6,697 nucleotides of DNA, taken from assembly GCA_038231615.1 (NCBI GenBank), contig JBBRLA010000488.1, positions 1 through 6,697 of the forward strand, written 5' to 3'. The translations under genes and the position numbers were made by a program. The stretch comes from JBBRLA01 sp038231615 (GTDB lineage Bacteria > Myxococcota_A > Polyangia > Palsa-1104 > JAEUJZ01). Positions within the stretch are counted from its first letter, which is position 1; each line of letters opens with the position of its first letter. Below are positions 1-6,616 of the stretch, in pieces. The notes beneath the pieces were generated by a model. It worked only from the letters and a program-made list of their open reading frames with translations. It was not told the origin of the DNA and made no database searches.

Positions 1-138
1 ATGGCCTGGGTGGCCATTCGCGAGTTTGAGGACGAGAGACAAAAACTGGAGGACTACCTGACCGAACGGCTGGCGCAACAAGTCAAGCAGCGACTCGAGG
101 AGGAAGCCAAGAATCTGGTTCAGCACGATCCGGATTAG
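1..138 (+). CDS. C-terminal end of a charged helical protein (partial at left edge)
   Basis: The frame is open from the first base of the window to a TAG at 136-138, giving 45 residues. An ATG happens to sit at base 1, but no upstream sequence is visible. This is therefore most safely read as the 3' end of a longer gene, and a 45-residue standalone protein cannot be excluded. The peptide is dense in Glu, Lys, Arg and Gln (for example DERQKLEDYL and QVKQRLEEEAKN) and looks like one long amphipathic helix or coiled coil with an acidic tip. I do not recognise a family. It ends 7 bases before the stop of the opposing DCC-family gene, so the two genes converge with no room for a separate terminator. 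Confidence 0.5.
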   Translation: MAWVAIREFEDERQKLEDYLTERLAQQVKQRLEEEAKNLVQHDPD

Positions 139-145
139 AACCCTG

Positions 146-607
146 TCAGAGGAACCGGCCACGCAGCTCCGGCGTGGGCAGACGGCAGGCATCGGACTTG
201 CCAAACCAGCGATAGCGATTGCGTGCGATAAATCGATACACAAGATCGCGCAGGGGCCGCGGCACCGCAATGAAGGCGTAGGACAGCATCCAGGGGAACC
301 GCAGGCGGCGCGCGATGCGCAGGCCAGCGGTGGAGTGGTGGTAGACCCGATCCCCCTCCACAAGGAGGATGGTGCCCGAGGACTCGCTGCTGTCCGGGAC
401 CAGGCCGCGCTGCTTCAGCAGCTCGGCGGCGATGTCGGATTGCAAGGCCGCGAAGCGGAATTGGGCCCGCGGGTCCCGATCGATGATGAAGTTCACGGCG
501 CCGTTGCAGAAGTTACACACACCATCGAAGAGCACCACGGCGGACGCGGGTGGGACGGCCGAGGCCGTCGGGGTGGCCCGAGAAGCAGAGGGGATGGTGG
601 CGGTCAT
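146..607 (-). CDS. DCC-family thiol-disulfide oxidoreductase (YuxK/DUF393 type)
   Basis: The 153-residue protein carries the family signature DGVCNFC at residues 28-34, with the CxxC pair C31 and C34 as the likely redox centre. The conserved D-P-R-A-Q-F-R-F-A-A-L-Q-S segment follows at about 45-57, and the typical Arg-rich C-terminal part (DLVYRFIARNRYRWFG) ends near 136. DCC proteins are small thioredoxin-like cytoplasmic enzymes predicted to exchange thiols and disulfides; their substrates are mostly unknown. The ATG at 607 is chosen because a strong GGAGG lies 10 bases upstream. Longer in-frame starts would place that ribosome site inside the gene. Residues 1-22 are a low-complexity Ala/Ser/Pro/Thr leader not usual in the family, and there is no signal peptide or membrane segment. 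The gene ends 7 bases from the opposing partial gene. Family assignment is firm; the substrate is unknown. Confidence 0.9.
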   Translation of the reverse strand: MTATIPSASRATPTASAVPPASAVVLFDGVCNFCNGAVNFIIDRDPRAQFRFAALQSDIAAELLKQRGLVPDSSESSGTILLVEGDRVYHHSTAGLRIARRLRFPWMLSYAFIAVPRPLRDLVYRFIARNRYRWFGKSDACRLPTPELRGRFL

Positions 608-635
608 GGCGGAAGCACCTCCAGGGGTACATTCG

Positions 636-641
636 ATCATA
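636..641 (-). promoter_or_regulatory. Possible -10 element for the DCC-family gene
   Basis: On the minus strand this reads TATGAT, a five-of-six match to the sigma-70 -10 consensus, 28 bases before the chosen ATG and upstream of its ribosome site. No good -35 lies 17 bases further up: that position reads GTGGCC, inside a GC-rich stretch. It may be an independent promoter, since the 95-base gap from the upstream gene is long for a tight operon. The evidence is one hexamer. Confidence 0.2.
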
Positions 642-702
642 ATCCATCCGAGCCGGCCGGCCACGTGTCGCACCGGTTTTGCAACGGAGGGGAAAGGAGC
701 GC

Positions 703-1134
703 TCAGGCCGGGTGCTGGCCTGGGTCCATCGGATCCAGCGGAAAGGCGCCGCCGATCTGGTCCAGGATGATCTCCAGGCCCAAGCCATAGGTCCTGGAGA
801 TGGTCCGGTACCGGGGGTCGAGGTCGGCGAAGCGATCGGCCTCGTTCCTGACCGCGTGCCACACCAGGGCCGCCCCCATCAGGGTCCCAGGCTCTATCCC
901 CGCCCGCAGCAGGTGCGAGCATAGGAGCCGGCACTCGCCCATGTTTCCCTGGGCCTCGAGCCCCCGAAGCACGTCCCCGGCTGTGCCGGGCAATCGCAAC
1001 TCCGAGACGGCCATCAGGCTGTCGGCGAGCCCCAGCCCCTTGTGATAAGAAAACCCCATCCGGGTGATCTTGCGGTAAATGAGAGACAGCAACCTGAACG
1101 TCTGAGGAGCAGAGATGATGTTGTTTTTTTTCAT
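703..1134 (-). CDS. Hypothetical helical protein, 143 aa
   Basis: I do not recognise this protein. With the ATG at 1134 it has 143 residues, probably mostly alpha-helical, with no signal peptide or clear membrane segment, so it is likely cytoplasmic. It has C68 and C72 in a CxxxC arrangement, a basic N-terminal part (RKITRMGFSYHKG at about 21-33), and a Pro/Asp-rich tail. The start is uncertain. The same frame continues to an ATG at 1200, which would add 22 mainly hydrophobic residues but has no ribosome-binding site. The ATG at 1134 has a weak AGG about 10 bases upstream and is followed by an A-rich run typical of efficient initiation. The first codons are much richer in A/T than the rest of the window. 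It is separated by 95 bases from the DCC gene downstream and by 141 bases from the host-attachment gene upstream. That it is a real gene rests on the long open frame and sensible composition. Confidence 0.6.
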   Translation of the reverse strand: MKKNNIISAPQTFRLLSLIYRKITRMGFSYHKGLGLADSLMAVSELRLPGTAGDVLRGLEAQGNMGECRLLCSHLLRAGIEPGTLMGAALVWHAVRNEADRFADLDPRYRTISRTYGLGLEIILDQIGGAFPLDPMDPGQHPA

Positions 1135-1275
1135 GTCTCGTTCGCCTGCGAGGTAGAAAGACGATATGCCTATCAAAGCTGGCGCCAGATTCAATAGCAT
1201 AGGGCGATGTAGGCAAGGCTCCCGGCGCGGCGGCGAAGTCTCGATCTAGGCGGGGGCCGGGTCGCCGGCTGCCGA

Positions 1276-1764
1276 TCAGGCCGATGGCAGGACGTCGGCC
1301 AGTCGCTCGGAGATTTCCTGGACGTTCAGGTGATCGAAGTCCTTGTCCAGGCTGGCACTGACACGCTTTTTCACTGAATCGGAGAGCGCCTCGCGCAATT
1401 GCCCCAGGAAGTGCGGCGGCGCCACCAGCAGGAGGTGGGCGGTGGTGTTGCTGCTCAGCCCCTTGTCGAGCATGGTAGCCAGTGAGCGGGCGAAGATCTC
1501 GGCCTCCACGGTCTTGGGGTCGGTGTGGGGCTCCATTCCTGAGCGGCTACCCTTGCTGGCCCCGCCGCTCGAATTGCCCGGGCTTTGCTGGGTCCTGCCG
1601 GGTCGATCGCTGGTCAAGTCATGGGCCCGCGCGCGGCCCTCCGGGTGATCGAATTCCTGCACCAGCTTCAGGTCTTTCTTGTCGCCAGCAACAAAAAGCC
1701 GGGCGCGGCTGGCGCTGCTTACCAGCACCCAGGTACTGCCGTTCGGTGGGGAGGTTTGATACAT
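1276..1764 (-). CDS. Host attachment protein family (AtsA-like)
   Basis: The 162-residue product follows the host-attachment family pattern. It has an N-terminal strand TWVLVSSASRARLF at 11-24, then LKLVQEFDHPEGRARAHDL at 32-50 and SDRPGR at 52-57, a Gly/Ser-rich middle loop (about 58-76), and a C-terminal half with LLLVAPPHFLGQLREAL at 111-127 and a Lys/Asp segment KKRVSASLDKDFDHLN. The family is named from an Agrobacterium protein needed for attachment to plant cells. Its fold resembles one domain of peptide-release factor eRF1 (the baeRF group), so a ribosome- or RNA-linked role is also possible. There is no signal peptide, which argues for a cytoplasmic protein. The start is supported by AGGAG 5 bases before the ATG. 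A candidate promoter lies at 1813-1841. A small GC hairpin without a T-run follows the stop. Family assignment is good; the role here is unknown. Confidence 0.85.
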   Translation of the reverse strand: MYQTSPPNGSTWVLVSSASRARLFVAGDKKDLKLVQEFDHPEGRARAHDLTSDRPGRTQQSPGNSSGGASKGSRSGMEPHTDPKTVEAEIFARSLATMLDKGLSSNTTAHLLLVAPPHFLGQLREALSDSVKKRVSASLDKDFDHLNVQEISERLADVLPSA

Positions 1765-1812
1765 GATGTCTCCTGCTCGCGACGAAGCGCGTGGTCAACC
1801 CCTTGCTTTTAC

Positions 1813-1841
1813 AGCATAAGCACAAGGACGCGCGAAAGCAA
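1813..1841 (-). promoter_or_regulatory. Candidate sigma-70 promoter for the host-attachment-family gene
   Basis: Read on the minus strand, TTGCTT (1836-1841) and TATGCT (1813-1818) are separated by exactly 17 bases. Each matches four of six consensus positions. The -10 is about 48 bases upstream of the ATG at 1764, leaving a short leader that contains the AGGAG ribosome site. It lies in a locally A/T-richer 90-base gap, which suggests that the host-attachment gene is transcribed separately from the membrane-protein gene before it. Confidence 0.35.
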
Positions 1842-1854
1842 ACCGATGTATTGT

Positions 1855-2229
1855 CTAGCGCAGCGGGAAGTCCACGCTGCGCAGGGACCGGGTGATGTGG
1901 TCGCAGTCCACCTTCCCGCTCTTGATCCGGCCGAACTGTTCCTGCACCACCGAGCGCATCCGGCTGCTGTCGGCGTAGAGGCTGGCTATCTCGGGGCGGG
2001 TCGCGCCGCTGAACTGCTCGTCCTTGCAGGCGGTGAACATGGCCTGGCGGAACTGGTCCAGCTCGACCTTGGATGCACCTTCGGCAGAGTTCGCTTGCCA
2101 GTAAAAAAGCCCCATCACGCCCAGCAGGCCCACCCCGCCCGCAAGGAGCAAGAGGTTGCGCATCGGGTGGGGTGCGGTGCCAATGTGCTCGGTCTGTGCG
2201 TCTTGCGATACCAGTTTGGGGTCGCTCAT
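1855..2229 (-). CDS. Small single-pass membrane protein, function unknown
   Basis: The 124-residue protein has a polar N-terminus (1-23), one hydrophobic segment from about residue 25 to 44 (NLLLLAGGVGLLGVMGLFYW), and a C-terminal soluble part of about 80 residues. The hydrophobic stretch has no cleavage or lipobox motif, so it looks like a signal anchor with the C-terminus outside the cytoplasm. Two cysteines in the outer part (C68 and C109) could form a disulfide. The rest is helical and charged, with no domain I recognise. The ATG is supported by AAGGAGG 6 bases upstream, one of the strongest ribosome sites in the window. The gene is divergent from plsC across 150 bases. A weak promoter-like pair (TTGCGG, 17 bases, TAGGGT on the minus strand at 2317-2289) lies upstream. 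Reality of the gene is well supported; its function is not. Confidence 0.75.
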   Translation of the reverse strand: MSDPKLVSQDAQTEHIGTAPHPMRNLLLLAGGVGLLGVMGLFYWQANSAEGASKVELDQFRQAMFTACKDEQFSGATRPEIASLYADSSRMRSVVQEQFGRIKSGKVDCDHITRSLRSVDFPLR

Positions 2230-2341
2230 CGTGAGCCTCCTTGCACCAAAAGGGCCCGCTCTCCAACGTGGATTGCGAGTCTTCCCGCACCCTACGCCTG
2301 CCCGGCAAAGCCCGCAAGTTCACCTCGCCAGACCGACGGGC

Positions 2342-2371
2342 TTGGTCATTTTCACCGCTTTTACGTATGCT
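2342..2371 (+). promoter_or_regulatory. Candidate promoter of plsC, placed for a leaderless mRNA
   Basis: TTGGTC (2342-2347) and TATGCT (2366-2371) are 18 bases apart in a distinctly A/T-rich patch. The -10 ends only 8 bases before the plsC ATG at 2380, so a start 6-8 bases downstream would fall on or just before the ATG itself. There is no Shine-Dalgarno sequence in front of this ATG, consistent with a leaderless transcript. The same TATGCT hexamer appears in the candidate promoter at 1813-1818. Confidence 0.4.
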
Positions 2372-2379
2372 ATTGGCCC

Positions 2380-3162
2380 ATGGCCCACAACAGCCTCTTG
2401 CTTACCCTGCGCAGCTTCTATCACACGCTGCGCATCTCCGTGCCCACCGTGGTCGACGCCACGCTGCGCCGGGGCAGCCTCGAGCGCTGTGATCACCGCC
2501 TGCGGGACTGGTCCGAGACGCTGGTGGCCATCACTGGCACCCAGTTGCACGTCCGCGGCTTGGCCCACCTTCCCGGGGCGGCCTGCGTGATCATGTCCAA
2601 CCACCAGAGCATCTCCGACATCCCGGTGATCTTCGCGGCGATGCCCCCCTTGCTGCGCCTGCGCATGGTCACCAAGGCGGAACTCTTCCAGGTGCCGATC
2701 TGGGGACGGGCGATGCGCGAGGCCGGCTTCATCCCCATCGATCGCGGCAACCGAAAGGGGGCGATCAAGAGCCTGGAGATTGCCAAAAAGGACATGGACG
2801 CCGGCACCTTTATCTGGATCGCCCCAGAGGGGACGCGCAGCAAGGACGGCCGCCTCTTGCCGCTGAAGAAGGGCGGGTTCATCCTGGCCCGCGACACCGA
2901 GCGGCCGATCGTGCCGGTCCTCGTCGAGGGTACGCGCAACATCGTGATCCCGGGGGACGTGCGCACGCACCACGGGCAGAAGGTCCGGCTGACCTTCTGT
3001 CCGCCCATCGCCACCGCCGGCCGTCCCCTGGAAGCGGTGATGGCCGAGGTGAGCCGGGCGATCGATCCAAACGGGCCAAACGGACACCAGGACCTTATCG
3101 GGCTGAATGAAGCCGGGGCCCCCGAGGTCACCCCCTCGGCGGCCCCGGGTGGGTCGCCTTAG
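2380..3162 (+). CDS. plsC: 1-acyl-sn-glycerol-3-phosphate acyltransferase (PlsC family)
   Basis: The 260-residue protein has all four glycerolipid acyltransferase motifs in order and at normal spacing. Motif I is NHQSISD at 74-80, with the catalytic pair H75 and D80. Motif II is GFIPIDRG at 116-123, motif III is PEGTRS at 149-154, and motif IV is PIVPVLVEG at 176-184. Enzymes of this family acylate lysophosphatidic acid at sn-2 to give phosphatidic acid at the inner face of the cytoplasmic membrane. The length is typical. Residues 1-50 are partly hydrophobic and could bind the membrane; no clear transmembrane helix stands out. About 25 residues at the C-terminus are Pro/Gly/Ala-rich and probably disordered. 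The ATG at 2380 lacks a ribosome site. The frame is open far upstream, but it lacks a plausible start there and overlaps the divergent membrane-protein gene. A related acyltransferase acting on another acceptor cannot be excluded. Confidence 0.92.
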   Translation: MAHNSLLLTLRSFYHTLRISVPTVVDATLRRGSLERCDHRLRDWSETLVAITGTQLHVRGLAHLPGAACVIMSNHQSISDIPVIFAAMPPLLRLRMVTKAELFQVPIWGRAMREAGFIPIDRGNRKGAIKSLEIAKKDMDAGTFIWIAPEGTRSKDGRLLPLKKGGFILARDTERPIVPVLVEGTRNIVIPGDVRTHHGQKVRLTFCPPIATAGRPLEAVMAEVSRAIDPNGPNGHQDLIGLNEAGAPEVTPSAAPGGSP

Positions 3163-3183
3163 AGCGGCGCGCACTTCTATCTA

Positions 3184-3654
3184 TCAGTCCACCAGCTTGA
3201 GATGGCTTGGGCGGGGCTTCTTCCCGGGCTTCTCCGGCTTCTTTTGCGGCTCGGGTTGCTCCGGCTTCTCCGCCACCCTGCGGGGGCCGATCTGCGGAGG
3301 GTCTTCGCCCACGGCGCCAGCCTCTTTCGCGACCTGGGCGAGCAGGTCCTTGGGGATGTCGCCCTCCCACACGTAGGTCCGCTTGTCTCCATCGGTCAGC
3401 CCGAAGACCGCGGCCCACGGGATGAAGGTGGAGTAAAACACCCGCCGGAACGATAGGGTGGCCGCGATGCCGCGTTTGTCCACCACCAGATCGGAGATCG
3501 GCACGGGCATGTTGTAACCGTACTGGAGGATGAGGCGCTTGTCCTCGCGCAAGTGGTCGGGCAGATCGACTCCGTCCCGGCGCGGGTCCAGGTGGACGTA
3601 GACCCAGGCGTCTTCCATGAGGTGGAGCATCACCTCTTGCTTGTCGGGTACCAT
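3184..3654 (-). CDS. sspB: SspB-type ClpXP specificity-enhancing adaptor
   Basis: The 156-residue product resembles stringent starvation protein B, the adaptor that binds ssrA-tagged proteins and hands them to ClpXP for degradation. Residues 5-104 form the SspB-like beta domain, including HLREDKRLILQYGYNMP at 34-50 and the diagnostic strand pair AATLSFRRVFYSTFIPWAAV at 64-83, which parallels the F-x-G-x-P-x-x-I-x-V-P-x-x-A-V region of the family. Residues 105-148 are a Lys/Glu/Pro-rich flexible linker. The protein ends in SHLKLVD, similar to the LRVVK tail with which E. coli SspB docks on ClpX. The ATG at 3654 is chosen because AGGA lies 8 bases upstream. An extension to 3753 would have an implausible sequence and run into the divergent gene. 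It converges on plsC with a 21-base gap and is divergent from the HEPN-like gene. Sequence similarity to E. coli SspB is moderate, but the domain-linker-tail plan is complete. Confidence 0.85.
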   Translation of the reverse strand: MVPDKQEVMLHLMEDAWVYVHLDPRRDGVDLPDHLREDKRLILQYGYNMPVPISDLVVDKRGIAATLSFRRVFYSTFIPWAAVFGLTDGDKRTYVWEGDIPKDLLAQVAKEAGAVGEDPPQIGPRRVAEKPEQPEPQKKPEKPGKKPRPSHLKLVD

Positions 3655-3694
3655 GCCATCATTCCTAGTCTCTTCCGTCGCCGGATGCAATGGT

Positions 3695-3723
3695 CTGCCA
3701 GGGCTTCCCGGCAATGTTATAAG
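3695..3723 (+). promoter_or_regulatory. Candidate promoter for the HEPN-like gene
   Basis: CTGCCA (3695-3700) and TATAAG (3718-3723) are 17 bases apart, matching four and five of six consensus positions. The -10 ends 6 bases before the ATG at 3730, so transcription would begin at about the start codon. The alternative is that AAGGA (3721-3725), which overlaps this hexamer, is a ribosome site 4 bases from the ATG on a longer transcript. Both readings cannot be used at once. Confidence 0.3.
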
Positions 3724-3729
3724 GATGCC

Positions 3730-4137
3730 ATGAACCAGCAGGACCCGGGGCACTGGCTCTACCGGCTGTCGCCCGAGGAGTGGATCCAGGCGGCGGAGAA
3801 CGAGATCCGGCTGGCGCGGGCGGCCTTCGCTTCCTCCTCATCGCAGCACCGCCCCGCGGTTACCCACGCCAGGCGGGCGGCGGGGATGGCGCTGAACGCG
3901 ATCCTGTGGTCGTCGCCGGATCCGGCATACGGGCGCAGTTATATGGATCATCTGAAAGGGCTGGCCGAGGATGCTGGAGTGCCCGTGGAGATCCGCGGTG
4001 CGGGGCGCCGGCTGCTGGACATGCCGATCGCCCAGCAGGTGGTGGTGCTGGGCAAGGCCAAAGATTCGCTGGCGGACCCCGCCGAGGCGATCCTCGGCTA
4101 TGTGCGCGGGGTGATGGCCCCGGTAGGCAGGGGATAG
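3730..4137 (+). CDS. HEPN-like all-helical protein, 135 aa
   Basis: No family assignment is certain, but the helix pattern resembles the HEPN fold. A helix with AAENEIRLARAAF (21-33) is followed by AVTHARRAAGMALNAIL (43-59), then the turn DPAYGRSYMDHLKGLAED (64-81) and further helices to about residue 130. R69 and H74 form an R-x4-H pair of the kind (R-x4-6-H) that is the active site of HEPN ribonucleases. HEPN proteins act as RNases in toxin-antitoxin and defence systems or as nucleotide-binding helpers. There is no signal peptide or membrane segment. The ATG at 3730 is preceded by AAGGA at 4 bases, or the mRNA may be leaderless. The frame opens earlier, but that part overlaps sspB. It is divergent from sspB by 75 bases, ends 2 bases from the stop of the next minus-strand gene, and has no nucleotidyltransferase or antitoxin beside it. 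It is a real gene with good confidence; the HEPN call is an inference. Confidence 0.7.
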   Translation: MNQQDPGHWLYRLSPEEWIQAAENEIRLARAAFASSSSQHRPAVTHARRAAGMALNAILWSSPDPAYGRSYMDHLKGLAEDAGVPVEIRGAGRRLLDMPIAQQVVVLGKAKDSLADPAEAILGYVRGVMAPVGRG

Positions 4138-4139
4138 CC

Positions 4140-4406
4140 CTACCCCTTGGGGGCCAGATCGGCGGTGTCGCCATCGCCCGCGTTGCCACCGTCCCCACCG
4201 GCATCTGGCGCGGTCGCGAGGTCGGACGCCGGTTGCAGGTCCGGGCCGACGCTCAGGTCCGGGGCGATCGCCGGGCCGGCATCCGGGGTGGCGGGGAAGA
4301 GGCGGAAGGGCAAAGTGTCCCGCGCGTCGCCGTTACAGGCGACGAACCACAGGACGGAACAGAAGAAGAGGGCCGAGAGCAAAAGCAGCGGGACGAAACG
4401 GCGCAT
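4140..4406 (-). CDS. Small Asp/Pro/Ala-rich lipoprotein
   Basis: The 88-residue product starts with MRR, then a hydrophobic signal stretch (residues 4-23, LLLLSALFFCSVLWFVAC) ending in FVAC, an imperfect lipobox (Phe in place of Leu at -3) with C24 as the presumed lipidated residue. The mature part of about 65 residues is almost entirely Asp, Ala, Pro and Gly (PATPDAGPAIAPDLS, then DAGGDGGNAGDGDTAD) and has no room for a folded domain. It resembles the linker that follows the lipidated cysteine in many myxobacterial lipoproteins, here standing alone. The start is supported by GGAG 5 bases before the ATG. It lies 95 bases downstream of the glycine-rich lipoprotein gene on the same strand and may be the last gene of that transcript. 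It stops 2 bases from the opposing HEPN-like gene. It could be the remnant of a longer lipoprotein gene, though no frame continues past the stop. Confidence 0.65.
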   Translation of the reverse strand: MRRFVPLLLLSALFFCSVLWFVACNGDARDTLPFRLFPATPDAGPAIAPDLSVGPDLQPASDLATAPDAGGDGGNAGDGDTADLAPKG

Positions 4407-4501
4407 GGTGGCTCCGCAAGATGCAGCAGGTGCCGCATCCTACCGGCCGCCGCAAGAGGCGTCTACAGGTGTCTGGCGGGGGGGCGTGCGCTCGATGTTT
4501 T

Positions 4502-5800
<1,299 letters not shown>

Positions 5801-5801
5801 G

Positions 5802-6578
5802 TCAAAATTCTCCCACGGGCGCCGATAGAACGCTCCGCATCTTGCCGGGATTTCGCCTGTAGGCAATCGCGAGAAGGATGCCTCCTGTCGCCGCCAGGGC
5901 CCCTCCGGCGGCCACCAGCGCGATGCCGGGGATACGGCCCTCCAACTCTACCTCGCAGTGACCGATCTCTGCCTTGGAACAGGTCTGTCGTCCATCCAGT
6001 CCCCACAAGACCCCTCCTCCCAGAAAGGAGAGCAGGCCCGCTCCTTCCAGGCTCCAGCCGAACCGACTCAACGCCCGCCGATCCGGTCGTTCGCCGGTGT
6101 CGCCACTCGTCGGCGGGGCTGCGATCTCTGGGGCATGGTACGCGCGCTCTCCAGGCTGGAGCGGAGGGGACGCCTTCGCCGGCCGTCGGGTTTGCGCAGT
6201 CAGGGCCAGCCGTGCGCGCACGCGCGCCATGTAGCGCAACGTGTCCTCCCTGAGTCGCGTCTCGGGATGCGAGTCAAGGAAGGACTGATAGTAGGCGAGG
6301 GCCTCCTGGTTTCGATCTGCCCGTCTGTTCACCTGTCCCAGATTGAAGAGCAGGAGCGGGGCCGGACTCATCGCATAGGCGGCCGTGAACTCGGCCGCCG
6401 CTGCCTCGTAGTGTCCCTGCTCGGCCAGCCGCCGCCCTCGGTCCACATGGCCTTGCAGCACCTCACGCCTGCGGGTGTCGGACTCCTCGATGGCCGCCGC
6501 CGTTGTGCAGAGCCCCACGACCAGTACGCTAGCCATCGTCAGGGAAACGCAGGGGCTGGATATCGGCGGGCAAATCAT
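5802..6578 (-). CDS. Exported TPR protein with C-terminal two-helix membrane hairpin
   Basis: The 258-residue product has an N-terminal signal-like stretch (about 10-29, ending TTAAA). Two tetratricopeptide-like repeats follow at roughly 41-73 (VDRGRRLAEQGHYEAAAAEF, then AYAMSP) and 75-107 (LLFNLGQVNRRADRNQEALAYYQSFLDSHP). A Pro/Ala/Arg linker (about 128-168) leads to two hydrophobic segments at about 174-194 and 216-240. The loop between them carries C200 and C208, which could be bridged. TPRs are protein-binding scaffolds, so a docking role in the envelope is likely. The architecture of signal, TPR, linker and membrane hairpin is common in myxobacteria. The start is uncertain. ATG 6578 gives a normal signal peptide but only a weak GAAAGA site. 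GTG 6665 has GGGGAG 4 bases upstream but would add a 29-residue Arg-rich leader. ATG 6536 would remove most of the n-region. It is the first gene of the envelope operon, and its TGA is 1 base from the next start. Confidence 0.78.
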   Translation of the reverse strand: MICPPISSPCVSLTMASVLVVGLCTTAAAIEESDTRRREVLQGHVDRGRRLAEQGHYEAAAAEFTAAYAMSPAPLLLFNLGQVNRRADRNQEALAYYQSFLDSHPETRLREDTLRYMARVRARLALTAQTRRPAKASPPLQPGERAYHAPEIAAPPTSGDTGERPDRRALSRFGWSLEGAGLLSFLGGGVLWGLDGRQTCSKAEIGHCEVELEGRIPGIALVAAGGALAATGGILLAIAYRRNPGKMRSVLSAPVGEF

Positions 6579-6594
6579 GGTTTGTCTTTCTGTA

Positions 6595-6604
6595 CGGTGC
6601 ACCG
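6595..6604. repeat. Perfect 10-bp palindrome upstream of the TPR gene
   Basis: CGGTGCACCG is its own reverse complement and lies 17 bases before the ATG at 6578. It could be half of an operator together with the inverted repeat at 6617-6631, or a chance palindrome in GC-rich DNA. Confidence 0.3.
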
Positions 6605-6616
6605 AGCCGCTTGGCT

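Noticed and set aside
652..661. Perfect 10-bp palindrome GCCGGCCGGC upstream of the DCC gene
   Set aside because: It is pure GC and expected often in such DNA. It occupies the -35 position of a candidate promoter, but nothing else supports an operator.
1179..1188. Perfect 10-bp palindrome CTGGCGCCAG upstream of the hypothetical gene
   Set aside because: It is a single site about 45 bases before the ATG with no promoter elements that can be placed around it, and may be coding if the gene starts at 1200.
608..1216. Minus-strand frame extending the DCC-family protein to 356 residues
   Set aside because: The extra sequence overlaps the whole hypothetical gene at 703-1134, is Arg/Gly/Pro-rich shadow sequence, and would bury the strong GGAGG of the ATG at 607 inside coding sequence.
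1256..1269. GC hairpin (5-bp stem, 4-base loop) just after the host-attachment gene stop, as a terminator
   Set aside because: The stem is short and no T-run follows it on the minus strand. In GC-rich DNA such stems are common by chance.
1800..1827. Imperfect hairpin CCTTG...CAAGG in the gap upstream of the host-attachment gene
   Set aside because: The arms pair over only 5 bases before bulges, there is no T-run, and the region fits better as a promoter.
1585..2379. Long plus-strand N-terminal extension in frame with plsC
   Set aside because: It runs antisense through the host-attachment and membrane-protein genes, has an atypical composition for the acyltransferase family, and offers no start codon with a ribosome site near the domain.
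2320..3174. Long minus-strand frames opposite plsC
   Set aside because: Composition is Arg/Gly/His-rich with no motif, whereas the plus strand carries all four acyltransferase motifs at proper spacing.
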